Notes under the pieces: generated by a model | Database searches by the model: none | What the model was told of the DNA's origin: nothing | Seen by the model: the letters and a program-made list of their open reading frames with translations, nothing else | Source of the DNA: Balanoglossus misakiensis | Lineage: Eukaryota; Hemichordata | Reading direction: 5' to 3' | DNA: 64,000 nucleotides | NCBI GenBank assembly: GCA_040954595.2 | Contig: CM082597.2 | Span: forward strand, 6,696,001 to 6,760,000 | Part shown: in pieces, positions 23,248 through 34,318 of the stretch | How the letters are laid out: each line of letters begins with the position of its first letter | Numbering within the stretch: position 1 is the first letter of the stretch | Translations under genes and position numbers: made by a program

Positions 23248-23622
23248 CATCGTCGTAAAACCACGACCTGTTTACGGCAACTGCTACGCGCTACCGCCAA
23301 CAGGCCGTGGTGGATTTGGAAGGTTTTCGCGGATCCCAGCGTCAGTTCCAGCAGCCAGACAAAGGAACCAATCAGAGAGCCCGTCTCATAAAACTGCATA
23401 ACTTATTTAAATGACAGTGCAAAATGGCGGATTTAAAGCTGACAGCAGCCGAAGAGCTCGCGATAAAACGACTACTGATTGGCTAATTCCAATGTCGTTT
23501 CTCATGAATAATTCATTAGTCTACGTCCTAAATTCCGGGGTTCCCTACTGTAATCTGCCAGAGCCCGTTTTTTGCGTAGCTCCGCGGAGCGGAAACACGG
23601 TCGGCTCTGGCTTGCGAGAATG
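23248..23622. mobile_element. 375-bp insertion with 8-bp target duplication
   Basis: It is flanked by TGATTATG (23240-23247 and 23623-23630), which occurs once in paralogous sites (for example 7810-7817). The ends begin CATCGTCG and finish GCGAGAATG, with little terminal inversion. It is GC-richer than the surroundings. An 8-bp duplication suggests a hAT- or P-like non-autonomous element; the family is not recognised. Confidence 0.75.
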
Positions 23623-23966
23623 TGATTATGTAAATGTTATGGAAATTAGCCCTGACTCTATGATTTTTTCTAGGGAGAACCCTGTCCTGATATTTATTGT
23701 CCCTCGAAAATATGATTTGTTCCCCTTTCTAACCTGCTGCGGGTCATAATGTTCCCATGCTTTCAAAAGCTGGCTGAAACATTGTGTCACCATGTTGTCT
23801 TCAAGAAAATAATTCACATTTCACTATTGGGTATAATACCATCTATCAGCACAGGGGACTGCAAACATTAAACTTAAAATTATAAATGGCGGAGTTCTGA
23901 TCTGCATTTTCCCCACCCGTCTTATAATTTGCTAATGTAGAATAAAAGCTATCGCATTTCCCATTA

Positions 23967-24131
23967 AGCACCTGCTAACGACTTAATCTGTGTGCCCCAT
24001 CCACGGATTAAGTTGATAAAGTAAACATCAGTCAGCGAGTACTGGGTATAACCAAGTGAGAACTAACCGATGTTTACTTTATCCACTTAATCCGTGGATG
24101 GGGCACACAGATTAAGTCGTTAGCAGGTGCT
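23967..24131. mobile_element. 165-bp foldback element, copy 2 (block U2)
   Basis: Near-identical to 8147-8311, with the same TA-flanked termini. Confidence 0.85.
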
Positions 24132-24405
24132 TATAGGAAATTCGATAGCTAGTATTTTGGATTAGCAACTGATAAGACAGGTGGAGGTAACACAGAAAAA
24201 TAAACAAGCACAGAGACTGTTCAGCAAGTACTGTTTATTGGGCGAAAAATGCACACCAAAACTCCGCCATAACTTTAATGTTTGCAGCCCCCCCCCCCCC
24301 CCCCCTGTGCTATCAGGGTGAAATATTGTTCCTCACACAAATTCTGTATTGGGAAATTGGTTGCCAGAGATGGAACTTTCATGCAGACACAATGTGTAGG
24401 TTTAT

Positions 24406-24561
24406 AATTTGCAGTGAATGTTTGCAAAGATCTGTGAAAATACAAGAAGAGACAAATAATTTGCAATGAATGTTTGCAAACATTTGTGAAAATATAAGAA
24501 GAGACAAATAATTTGCAATGAATGTTTGCAAAGATTTGTGAAAATACAAGAAGAGACAAAC
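24406..24561 (+). repeat. 52-bp minisatellite, 3 units
   Basis: Same unit and same internal variants as at 8578-8733. Confidence 0.85.
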
Positions 24562-24830
24562 AGCTCACAATGTCTAATGAGTACCAAGAAATTTGGGACG
24601 GTTCATTGGTATAATGTGATGATGTGTCCCACTTTCAGTTCAATATATCGGTATTTGTCAACTGTACCCCGTCAAAGTTTACATTCATTCTCTTCTCAGT
24701 GATTCATTGTGTTCAAGTTTGACCTTTTGACCTCAACTCTCAGGTACTCAGCCGGTACTAGGTAGACCCTGGTATTTGCTGAATCACTGAATTCAATTCA
24801 TCATGTGACTTTGGTGGCTTGCCAAGTTTT

Positions 24831-24836
24831 TATAAA
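24831..24836 (+). promoter_or_regulatory. Orphan TATA box (block U2)
   Basis: Promoter context matches the TRIM-NHL genes; the next block starts two bases later. Confidence 0.6.
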
Positions 24837-24837
24837 C

Positions 24838-26104
24838 TACAGCACATATCAGGGTCTGCCTCAACTGTGACGGCAATCATGGTTTAATCAGTTCTGAAAA
24901 TAAACTTCCAACAAAAATTCACTGTATCACTAAACTGCAAATTATAGCTACATATGTGTAATATTGGGTCTGTTCTAAATGTACCTTATACATGACAAGG
25001 TGGGGCACGTTTTTGGTGTTTTATTGTTGACATGAAAACCATGACACATCTGGAAAAAAAATCTTGATATAAAGAAAGATGTACTCTGAAATTTAAAAAT
25101 GAATAATTACAACTACTGTGTCTACTGACCCTCAAGGGATAAGGGTGTTTCATTTCTGATGCAATGTCATTTCCATTGACACAAGTTCAGTTGCCAGTTA
25201 GCTATTCATTACACATAATAGCAAGACATAACAGTTTGTTTACGTCTGGGTGCGTTTAATACTAACAATAAAGGCTGTCCCTTATATGATCAGAATATTT
25301 TGATGCCAGTAATTACAAGAAAACATATCAATTTAGTTTCAATTGTAGCAACTGTTATGAATTATCTGAGCTGAGACAACATCTCTGCTTTGAAGATTTG
25401 TTTTGTGGCATCAAAACACAAAGTGAGTTTCCTATGAAGACAACGTTCAGAAAGATTTTCAGGTTGGCTTGGAGGAAATAATGCTATCCAAATATGCGTT
25501 AGAGTACGGGTATAAAAATCTGTCATAACTACCCATCATGCACCAGTCAGACTGTGCTACTAGTATCATAGAGCGAAACTAGCAAATATCAAATTTGTCT
25601 GTTGAAAAGTTTTATACAATACCATATAACTTTTAAATAGCTTCCAAGAATATTGTAATACATTGAGTGTTCAATGGGAAAATGTACATAGATAGCGTGA
25701 AAACATTCTAGACATTTGATGAGCACAAAGTGAAAAGACACTGATCGAGTTATGATATCAAGTCAAAATGGATTGCAACAGTAATTGCCACTGTAACTGG
25801 ACATGCTGGTAGTAGAAACAACATTGGTTAGACTTTATGGTTGAACCCTGTGACTTGACAAGCATTTGCAGACACTGTACAGGCCATCCAGATGAAACCA
25901 CATTGGAAACGACACCAAAACATGCTAACATACTAAAGTGACTTGGCAAACAACTGATATCAGCCATATGTGGTTTATTTTCCAGTCATCGATGACAGCG
26001 CGAGACTTCATTCTGACCTTTCCACCCCCGACAGTATGGTTCAGCCCATTGTTTTCAATGATATGGTTTAACCCATATACTAGAAATGGGGTGAAAGTCT
26101 CTCT
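24838..26104 (+). repeat. Array block U3, 5' part
   Basis: Collinear with 9020-10284. No gene on either strand. Confidence 0.7.
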
Positions 26105-26231
26105 CTATGTTCTATTTTGTTGTGAAGCTGTCAACTTAATAATTCTTCTTCCCAAGTGGGCATTGTGTTGTTGCAGGTATCTAATCATATCAGCTTGCTT
26201 CTCCAAAATATCATCCACCTGATTACTATCC
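26105..26231 (-). pseudogene. TMEM192 terminal exon, duplicate 3
   Basis: An intact 127-bp copy with acceptor TTTGTTACAG and stop TAG, lying 1.9 kb upstream of TRIM gene 2 on the opposite strand. Confidence 0.75.
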
Positions 26232-26390
26232 CTGTAACAAACAAAATACAAAAACACTCATTAAAATCACAAATTTACTTCAATTCCAACACAAGTTAGC
26301 AATTTGACGCGCTCGCGTTTGTGTGTGGCTGGGCAGCAGGTGTCTGTCGATGTCAAACTGCCATAGCTGTAGTATACTATGTTTACAGTA

Positions 26391-26559
26391 TACAGTCAAA
26401 CCTGTATTAGTGGCTACCTCTATATAGTGGCCACTTTGTTACAGTCCCTGTGCAATTTACATATGCATTAATTGACCTGTATATAGAGGCCATTATCTGT
26501 CTATAAAGGCCAGTTCAGGAGAGTCCCTTAACTGGCCACTATAGACAGGTTCGACTGTA
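26391..26559. mobile_element. MITE family A
   Basis: Inverted ends TACAGTCAAACCTGT and GGTTCGACTGTA. Confidence 0.75.
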
Positions 26560-27250
26560 CTACAGCAGATCAACATCATCAGGCACCTGTGCATGGGTCC
26601 TAATACAATGTAATTGTTCTAACTGTGGCCAAAACAAATTTGCTGGCATACCAAATCCCCACCCCCAGAAATCAAATGGTTAATCTCCCCTAAGAAACAA
26701 TACAACATATTTATTCCACATAAAGTGTAGAAAGAATTATTATCATACAATCAGCCACTGACTCACACAGTAACCTGCAATATAGGCCAACTCTTTCATT
26801 CTCTGTCAAAGTTTGCAACTGTTATCTTTGTGTAAAGAATTGTCCATTGTGTTACTTCCAGAACTTTTGACCTCAACTTGTGGGTGGATTCAACACCCCA
26901 GCCAGTTTAAAAATAGCTGTACTAGCCGAGATAAGAAGTGAATAGAAATTGCTGACTAACAGTTAAATCAAAAACTGTTTATCTAGGAAATGAAGCCAAA
27001 TGAAATGAAACTTAATTTCATATACAAGCAGCAAAAAATATAATAATATGATCTGATGTTTTTGTAGTGTTGCTATGGTAACACTGTCAGTTGCCACCAA
27101 GTTGTCTTCAAGAAAAAAAAATTCACATTTCACTATTGGTATAATACCATGTATCAGGATGAAATATGGTTCCTCACACAAATTCTGTATTGGGAAATTG
27201 GTTGCCAGAGATGGAACTTTCATGCAGACACAATGTGTATGTTTATAATT

Positions 27251-27468
27251 AAGCAATAAAACACCCCCAGCCATGGTATACCTTGGCTGGGGGTGTTTTA
27301 TTGCTATTATATTATGCCAGTATATTGAAACTTTGCATAAAACATTTTTAAAAGGCATTTTCTTTGACTATGATATATGACTGTGGTATATGGCTAATAT
27401 ATCACGGTCACGTGTCGTGTCTCGACCAATCAAATAGCGTGATTTACACCATCAATATACTAGTATAA
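27251..27468. mobile_element. 218-bp insertion with perfect 21-bp hairpin
   Basis: Paralogous copies read TTTATAATTTGCAATG without it. TATAATT lies on both sides (27244-27250 and 27469-27475). The left end is a hairpin (arms GCAATAAAACACCCCCAGCC, loop about 10 nt). The rest has inverted ends related to ATATTATGCCAGTATATTGA. It carries no open frame. Confidence 0.7.
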
Positions 27469-27471
27469 TAT

Positions 27472-27628
27472 AATTTGCAATGAATGTTTGCAAAGATTTG
27501 TGAAAATACAAGAAGAGACAAATAATTTGCAAAAATGTTTGCAAAGATTTGTGAAAATACAATTGAAGAGACAAATAATTTGCAATGAATCTTTGCAAAG
27601 ATTTGTGAAAATACAAGAAGAGACAAAC
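27472..27628 (+). repeat. 52-bp minisatellite, 3 units
   Basis: Same unit as 14132-14286, interrupted in front by the 27251 insertion. Confidence 0.8.
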
Positions 27629-27897
27629 AGCTCACAATGTCTAATGAGTACCAAGAAATCTGGGACGGTTCATTGGTATAATGTGATGATGTGTCCCACT
27701 TTCAGTTCAATATATCGGTATTTGTCAACTGTACCCAGTCAAAGTTTACATTCATTCTCTTCTCAGTGATTCATTGTGTTCAAGTTTGACCTTTTGACCT
27801 CAACTCTCAGGTACTCAGCCGGTACTAGGTAGACTCTGGTATTTGCTGAATCACTGAATTCAATTTATCATCTGACTTCGGTGGCTTGCCAAGTTTT

Positions 27898-27903
27898 TAT
27901 AAA
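27898..27903 (+). promoter_or_regulatory. TATA box of TRIM-NHL gene 2
   Basis: TATAAA, 91 bp before the ATG, in the conserved context. Confidence 0.6.
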
Positions 27904-27988
27904 CCCCCTATCTTAGTCAAAATTAATAACACTATACTGAACAGTGTGTTGCTATGTGATCACAAGCATTTTGACTCGAGCTTCAAAG

Positions 27989-29947
27989 ATGGCTGCAGCA
28001 TATCCTGGAGGTTTTGAGTTAGACAAAGTTCTGAAAGAGCTTGGTGAGGATTTCCTCTCCTGTGCGATCTGTCTGGAACTGTTCAAGAAACCCAAAGTCT
28101 TGCCATGTGACCATTCATTCTGTGAGTCGTGTCTGACAAAGTTGGTGAAAGGAAAAGGTCGGTTGAAGTGTCCAACATGCCGTGAGGTATGTAAACTTCC
28201 TGCTGGTGGAGTGCCTCAATTGAAAGGTAACTTTTTCATCAACTCATTGGTCGATCTTTATCAGAGACAAGGTCCCAAAGGACAGGCCAAGTCTATGTGC
28301 AGTGGCTGTGGAGATAATGCAGCATCTCACCAATGTATTGACTGCAGTGAAAGGCTATGCACTTCCTGCACAAAATCACACCAGAAGTTTCTGAGAGGTC
28401 ACAAGGTCATGACACTAGACGAATACAACAACACAAAATCGTCAACTCTCTTGAAGCAACAAAAAGTCTTCTGCAGTGTCCATCCTGAAAATGTTGTGAA
28501 ATTCTACTGTGAGACCTGTAAGGTTATTGTGTGCACAGACTGTGCTATTACCAAACATCCAAGTCCCAAACACACCAACACAGATCTGCAAGATGCTGCA
28601 AATGACTACACCAAACAGTTGAGAGATCTGTTGTGTCAGGTGACAGAAAAAGAATGGGGAGCAAAGACAAGCACAACACTGGCCAAACTGAAGAGAGAGA
28701 CACTGATGGTCGAATGCCAGGAGGAAGAACAGAAAGTGAGACAGAAAACAGCAAAGGTCATACAGAAGGCACAGAGGGAGGAGAAACAGTTGATTAAAGA
28801 GCTGCAGACAAAATATGGACAGAGAGTAAAGCAGACGGAGGCTCAAATAGATGAATGGGAACTGAAACATGGCAACATTGCAAGCCAACGCTGCTACATA
28901 GAGACACTGATGCATCATGGGACACCAGCCCAGATCATGGCCACCAAGCAGGAGACAATACATCACATGGAGGAAATTATCTCCATGGAGACAGAAATTG
29001 ATGCCAAAGTGGACATGGTGAAATTCCAGCCAGCTGAGGAGACCAAAGATGGAGGAATGCTGGGATTGCTTCGTGAAGATTCAGTGTCAGTAGAGACAAA
29101 GAAAGGCTTGGTGAAGACCATTGGATGTAAAGGTAATAAAAGTGGCCAGTTCAATTGCCCTCTAGGTATCAGTATTAACAGACACGGAAACTTTGTCACT
29201 GCTGATGCTGGTAACAAGAGAGTACAAATCACTGACAGGGATGGGAATTACAAATCAAGTTTCACATTCACTCAGTTTGCACAGCCTTTCTCACCATTCG
29301 ATGTTGCAATATCAGCTGATGATGAATACTTCATGACAGATTGGTTTAACAAACAAATAGTTGTGAGTGATGAGAATGGGTCTCTGATCAAATGCTTTGG
29401 GAAAGAAATCAAGAATCCCCTGCGCCTTGCTATTAGTCCTGTAGATGGAAGTGTGTATGTGAGTGATTGGGATGGAGAGGTCAGTGCTGACACAGACAAA
29501 GAGGGTCACTGCATCAGGAAATACACACATGATTGTCAGTACATCAAATCATTTGGGAGTTTGGGCACAGGACAGGGACAGTTTGAAGGGCCGGACTTCT
29601 TGACTGTTGACAGTTGCGGAGTAGTGTTTGTATCAGACAAGAACAACCATCGCATTCAAGCATTTAATGCAGATGGTGAGTTCCTGTTTGCATTTGGAGG
29701 TGTTGGTGAAGGTGATGGTAAGATTTATCGGCCAACAGGAATAGTGGCTGATAAAGCAGGATATCTGTATGTCTGTAACAAGGGAAACAACATAGTGCAG
29801 AAATTTGACAACAGAGGTAAATTCATCTGTCGCATTGATAAAGCTGAGGATGGGTTAGATCGCCCACAAGGTGTCGCTGTGACAGATGACATGGAAGTAG
29901 TGGTTGCTGACTGGGGCAATCACTGCCTCAAAGTCTTTGCACAGTGA
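27989..29947 (+). CDS. TRIM-NHL protein 2
   Basis: Intronless, 652 residues, starting at the ATG in AAAGATGG (the longer frame begins at a GTG). Architecture is as protein 1. RING ligands begin C25/C28, B-box1 is at about 104-138 and B-box2 at about 162-195. The coiled coil and six NHL blades follow. It carries type II RING/B-box1 (CPTCREVC, two residues shorter) with type alpha B-box2/coil, so it shares its centre with protein 1 but its front with protein 3. Loop changes in the propeller include FSPFDV, KNNHRIQ and NKGNNIVQ. The frame is intact, so it is probably functional. Confidence 0.93.
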   Translation: MAAAYPGGFELDKVLKELGEDFLSCAICLELFKKPKVLPCDHSFCESCLTKLVKGKGRLKCPTCREVCKLPAGGVPQLKGNFFINSLVDLYQRQGPKGQAKSMCSGCGDNAASHQCIDCSERLCTSCTKSHQKFLRGHKVMTLDEYNNTKSSTLLKQQKVFCSVHPENVVKFYCETCKVIVCTDCAITKHPSPKHTNTDLQDAANDYTKQLRDLLCQVTEKEWGAKTSTTLAKLKRETLMVECQEEEQKVRQKTAKVIQKAQREEKQLIKELQTKYGQRVKQTEAQIDEWELKHGNIASQRCYIETLMHHGTPAQIMATKQETIHHMEEIISMETEIDAKVDMVKFQPAEETKDGGMLGLLREDSVSVETKKGLVKTIGCKGNKSGQFNCPLGISINRHGNFVTADAGNKRVQITDRDGNYKSSFTFTQFAQPFSPFDVAISADDEYFMTDWFNKQIVVSDENGSLIKCFGKEIKNPLRLAISPVDGSVYVSDWDGEVSADTDKEGHCIRKYTHDCQYIKSFGSLGTGQGQFEGPDFLTVDSCGVVFVSDKNNHRIQAFNADGEFLFAFGGVGEGDGKIYRPTGIVADKAGYLYVCNKGNNIVQKFDNRGKFICRIDKAEDGLDRPQGVAVTDDMEVVVADWGNHCLKVFAQ

Positions 29948-29974
29948 AAGTGTCACATCTCAATGTATCAACTG

Positions 29975-30158
29975 TAGTGAAACCTGTCTATAAACCAGAC
30001 ACCAATGGGAGTGAGAATATATGGTTCGCTTTGCAGAGGTGTCTGGTTTACAGAGGGTCTTTCAACATGTGGTTTTATGTGAAGGGCACTGGAAAGACTG
30101 TTCAGTATAGACAGGTTTCTCGATCAGACTGAGTTTGGTTTAGACAGATTTTACTGTA
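29975..30158. mobile_element. MITE family B in the 3' flank of TRIM gene 2
   Basis: Same ends and position as 16641-16822, starting 28 bp after the stop. Confidence 0.65.
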
Positions 30159-31460
30159 TTTCACTGAAATAAGGCTTACATGTGAAGGTGATGGCAGAAC
30201 CTGGATGCATATATGCCACATTGGTTTGTAGATTAAGGCCCACTATTTGTTTGTTCAGTATTTCTGTCTGTAAATATGAACTTTAGTTCTTATTCCACAC
30301 TATAATACAATTCCAAAATGGCCACTGTTCAGTTTCTTGAAAGAACCTAGACATGTGCATCATAATTATTGTTGATCAAAGAATTGAATTCAATTCAATT
30401 TTCAGCAAAAATAATGCTATCTGTACACATATAGGCTGAACATTGCATCATATGCTGTAGGGGTTTCAACAACAAACTGCAGTTGATACAAACAACAACA
30501 AAACAAGCAGACACTTGCTGTCACAAAAACTTGAGATGATGACTAATGTATCGCTCAACTTCAGATTGCATCTGAAGTCACACACATGAAACCAACTGTA
30601 GAATGACTTATGACGGCAAACTGGTTGCCTGAGGTTCCTATTCTTCTGCAGAGACCATGTGCATACAACACTCTCACAACTATAGTTGACATTTCTGTTG
30701 GAATAGACAGATTTCTCCCAAAAGAGACATCTCTTTGATTCTTATGAGAGAACCCCCAGATTTGAAGGAGGAAATGTTTTTCCCATTTGTATCCATGTCA
30801 GCCCGATTGGAAAGATGGCAGCAAACTTGTAGTTTTTTTTTCCAGAGATGACAAATCTTTCCGAAGGGGGGCATGCAAGTCATAGAGTATTCACATCAGC
30901 TGATATTTTTTATTGAACTCAATATTGAGACTTTGAATTTTGGGTTCTGAGTATAACCAAGATTACACAATTTAAATATTTTTGTGGTGTGGGTTTTTTT
31001 AGGTTTAGAAGTATCTTTGAAAAGATTTGTATTTCATGAAGGGACTATGTCGCAGTCAACAGTGGCAGCAAAAAAAAAAAAAAAATTATTGACAAAAAAT
31101 ATTTTAGTACTTTCTATGAAGTTATCATGAATTTTGCAATTTGTCTGTAACATATTGTGAACATTTTACATTGTTTATAATTAATGCAAAGTATATCTGT
31201 TGTCCAATTGCTACATTAACACTTTACTGACTAACGATTCCACTGTTGCCAAGGTGACACTGATAACATGTTGTTTATTGAGTATGTCATGACCGCCTTG
31301 TTAATGTACAATTTTTGTCAGTAAAAAAATCTACAGTGACTTTTCACCGACACAAATCTGACTACACCCAGTTGGAGTCAGAGTCTTTGATATTTTGATG
31401 TAAACAGACAACTTTTTTCATCATTTTTCATGTCTTTTAAAGACAAAAAAGACAAAAAAA

Positions 31461-31872
31461 TAATTTCGGAATTCTGGATAATTTATCAGAATTTCCTTTT
31501 AATCTTGGATTTCCTTCAACAGACATAAGTGTTGCCATCACCTTGATGCAACTGTTTCATATAATTCTCTAACAAAATCTGCTGAATTTGTTTTATTCAG
31601 CTGATTTTTTCCCCCAAAATTCAGCTGTAGTTTTCACTGATTTTTGCTTTTTTCCCCATAATCCTGTTGAATTTTTCACTGATTTTTCCCCCAAAAAATT
31701 CAGCAAAATTTTACACCAATCAGAGACTTTTGGAAAGGTGTGGCACAAAATATAGGATTAAAACAAAAATCTAAAGTCACATTTATAAACTTTTAATTAT
31801 TATTTCTTCACCAATATTAAAAGTTTTCAAATATGAAACGTATTATTTTTGAAATGTGGAATTCCGAAATTA
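31461..31872. mobile_element. 411-bp MITE (family C), copy 2
   Basis: Same inverted ends as 18114-18524. The second tandem piece of this flank (from about 32929) lacks it. Confidence 0.75.
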
Positions 31873-32092
31873 GTTTGGAACATGTACATATATAATTCAG
31901 CTCTATAACAAGACCAATGTTTTTTAGATCACTACATTTATTGAACATTTCCACCATGTTATTTTTTGTGGAACAATGTTATCACATTTAGATGAATGAT
32001 GAATTCATAGCTGAGTGTTATAAATATGTCTGTTGATAAATAATTTCAAAATATGTTTTCAGATTTTCTTTACTACAATTCAGAGTACTTCC

Positions 32093-32186
32093 TTAACCCT
32101 TTCACCCCCATTTCACTGTGTAAAGGTCCAACTCTGCCATTGGAGAACAATGGAGTTAGACCAAACCATGGTGGAGAAAGGGTTAA
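32093..32186. mobile_element. 94-bp TTAACCC element
   Basis: Inverted TTAACCCTTTC / GAGAAAGGGTTAA ends. Confidence 0.7.
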
Positions 32187-33179
32187 AACAACTTAGCCTC
32201 TTCAGATCCTAATGTGTGTAGGTACTGTTTTTTAATCCATTTTAGTTTTTGAGCTTTAGTTTTTGAGCTTTAGTTTTTGAGATAACATGTAATGTGTTGA
32301 CTGTTATCAGTGGTTTTCTACTTTCATGGACTTTAATCAAATTTCCTGTTTCAACAACTTTTTGTCATTTTACGGGAAATCATAGAATTCATTATTTGCA
32401 ACATGTTGTCCTCACTTTATTTTTCCTGACTTTGTTTTTGACGATATACATTTATAACTCATAAATAATCTGGACAACAAACATGAAAATTATTGATTAT
32501 TTGGTTGACGATCGATGGACACTAATAACTCACAAATCTGGACAATGAACATTACTGAGTTGTTTGGTTGACTGTTTTGAGACCTATTGTATGTTAGTAT
32601 AATCACCAAGACACTATTTCTGTCGACTTCAGTACTTATCACATGAACATTCGACCACTTAACTTTAATTTACGACGACACAGCTAGCAACATTTTTTTG
32701 TAACCATTTAAATTCCTGTAGATTTCTTGATGAGGGGTTTATTATCGGGTCAACAGTGGCCTTGACATAAATTTGTTAGTGGACCACAATTTTTGGTGAA
32801 ATCATTCAGTATTTTTTTTTTAAATAACCAAGAATACACTGTAATCATGTTTAGTTTGTGTGGACTAACAGCTGATACATTTTAAGTGCAAAATTATATA
32901 CATGTGGTGCATAAACAGGTTTTCTTTGATATTTTGATGTAAACAGACAATTTTTTCTTGATTTTTCATGTTTTTAAAGACACATGTAGAATTCAGCACT
33001 ATAACATGACCAGTGGTTTTTTAGTCCATTACATTTATTGAGCATTTCCACCATGTTATTTTTTGTGGAACAATGTTATCACACTTAGATGAATGATGAA
33101 TTCATAGCTGAGTGTTATAAATGTCTGTTGATAAACAATTTTAAAATATGTTTTCAGATTTTCTTTACAGAGTACTTCC

Positions 33180-33273
33180 TTAACCCTTTCACCCCCATTT
33201 CACTGTGTAAAGGTCCAACTCTGCCATTGGAGAACAATGGAGTTACACCAAACCATGGTGGAGAAAGGGTTAA
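33180..33273. mobile_element. 94-bp TTAACCC element, second copy in this flank
   Basis: Lies in the duplicated 1-kb segment. Confidence 0.7.
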
Positions 33274-34039
33274 AACAACTTAGCCTCTTCAGATCCTAAT
33301 GTGTGTATGGTACTGTTTTTTCATCCATTTTAGTTTTTGAGCTTTAGTTTTTGAGATTACTTGTAATGCGTTGACTGTAATCAGTGGTTTTCTACTTTCA
33401 TGAAATTTAATCAGATTTTCCTGTTTCAACAACTTTTTGTCAATTTACAGGAAATCATAGATACATTATTTGCAACATGTTGTACTCACTTTATTTTTCT
33501 TGACTTGGTTTTGACGATAACACATATAACTCATAAATAATCTGGACTGCAAACATGCAAATTATTGATTATTTGGTTGACGATCGATAGACACTTATAA
33601 CTCACAAATCTGAACAATGAACATTACTGAGTTGTTTGGTTGACTGATTTGAGACCTATTGTATGTTAGTATAATCACCAAGACACTGTGTTTCTGTCGA
33701 CTTCAGTACTTATCACATGAACATTGGACCACTTTATTTTACGACCAAACAGCTTGCAACATTTTTTTGTAACCAATTTAAATTCCTGTAGATTTTTTGA
33801 TGAGGGGTTTATTATCAGGTCAACAGTGGCCTTGACATAAATTTGTTAGTGGATCACAATTTTTGGTGAAATCATTCGGGTTTTTTTAAATAACCAAGAA
33901 TACACTGTTATCATGTTTAGTTTGTGTGGACTAACAGCTGATATATTTTAAGTGCAAAATTCATGTGGTGAATAAACAGGTTTGCATAATTTCATTACGT
34001 TTCATATGTTTATATTTTTATAAGAAGCCCCAGTTAATA

Positions 34040-34189
34040 CTTGAAAGTTGGAGTTACTAGAGAATTAACACTTGTGGAATGACTGTGATTGCGAACATGT
34101 TGGTCTTTAAATATAAAAAAAAATTGCTGAAATTTTAGGGACAAGATTAAAGTTTTTAAAAATAAATACTTATATTGGTACACTATTTA
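34040..34189 (+). repeat. Left target-site duplication of the LINE (150 bp)
   Basis: Starts CTTGAAAGTTGGAGTTACTA and ends GGTACACTATTTA; repeated at 39042-39189 with a few differences. Other array copies (for example 19595-19740) have it once and run straight on to GAAATCCTGCA. Confidence 0.85.
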
Positions 34190-34318
34190 TTATTATTATT
34201 ATTATTATTTTATTCATATACAGTAGGCCACCGGCCCAAATGTATACATATGATTAATACACAAGATATGCATGAGGGTGCCCAACAAAATTAAGCATTT
34301 GAGGTTACAAAAAAAAAC

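Larger units (their letters stand above)
21612..24837 (+). repeat. Array block U2, 3' spacer ending in an orphan promoter
   Basis: This is collinear with 12197-14561 but with an extra insertion (23248-23622), a 165-bp foldback and a poly-C run near 24288. It ends at a TATA box and jumps into the next U block. No gene is seen. Confidence 0.7.
26560..27897 (+). repeat. Array block U3, shortened 3' spacer before TRIM gene 2
   Basis: At about 27095 the spacer jumps from TAACACTGTCAGTTG to CACCAAGTTGTCTTCAAG, omitting roughly 1.2 kb present in block U1 (between about 12735 and 13982). Block U5 before gene 3 has the same shortened form near 44410. No gene is seen. Confidence 0.7.
30159..34039 (+). 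repeat. 3' flank block of TRIM gene 2 (G2), with an internal duplication
   Basis: Homologous to 16823-19600. About 1.05 kb is duplicated in tandem: 31880-32925 is repeated as 32980-34010, including a second TTAACCC element. No gene is supported. Confidence 0.7.

Noticed and set aside
28442-28966. Long minus-strand frame inside TRIM gene 2
   Set aside because: It is antisense to the highly biased coiled-coil coding sequence; similar shadows appear in the other copies and none has a domain.
33089-33283. Small frame over the TTAACCC element (also at 58212)
   Set aside because: It lies across a short inverted-repeat element present in non-coding flanks, so it is an artefact of repeat sequence.
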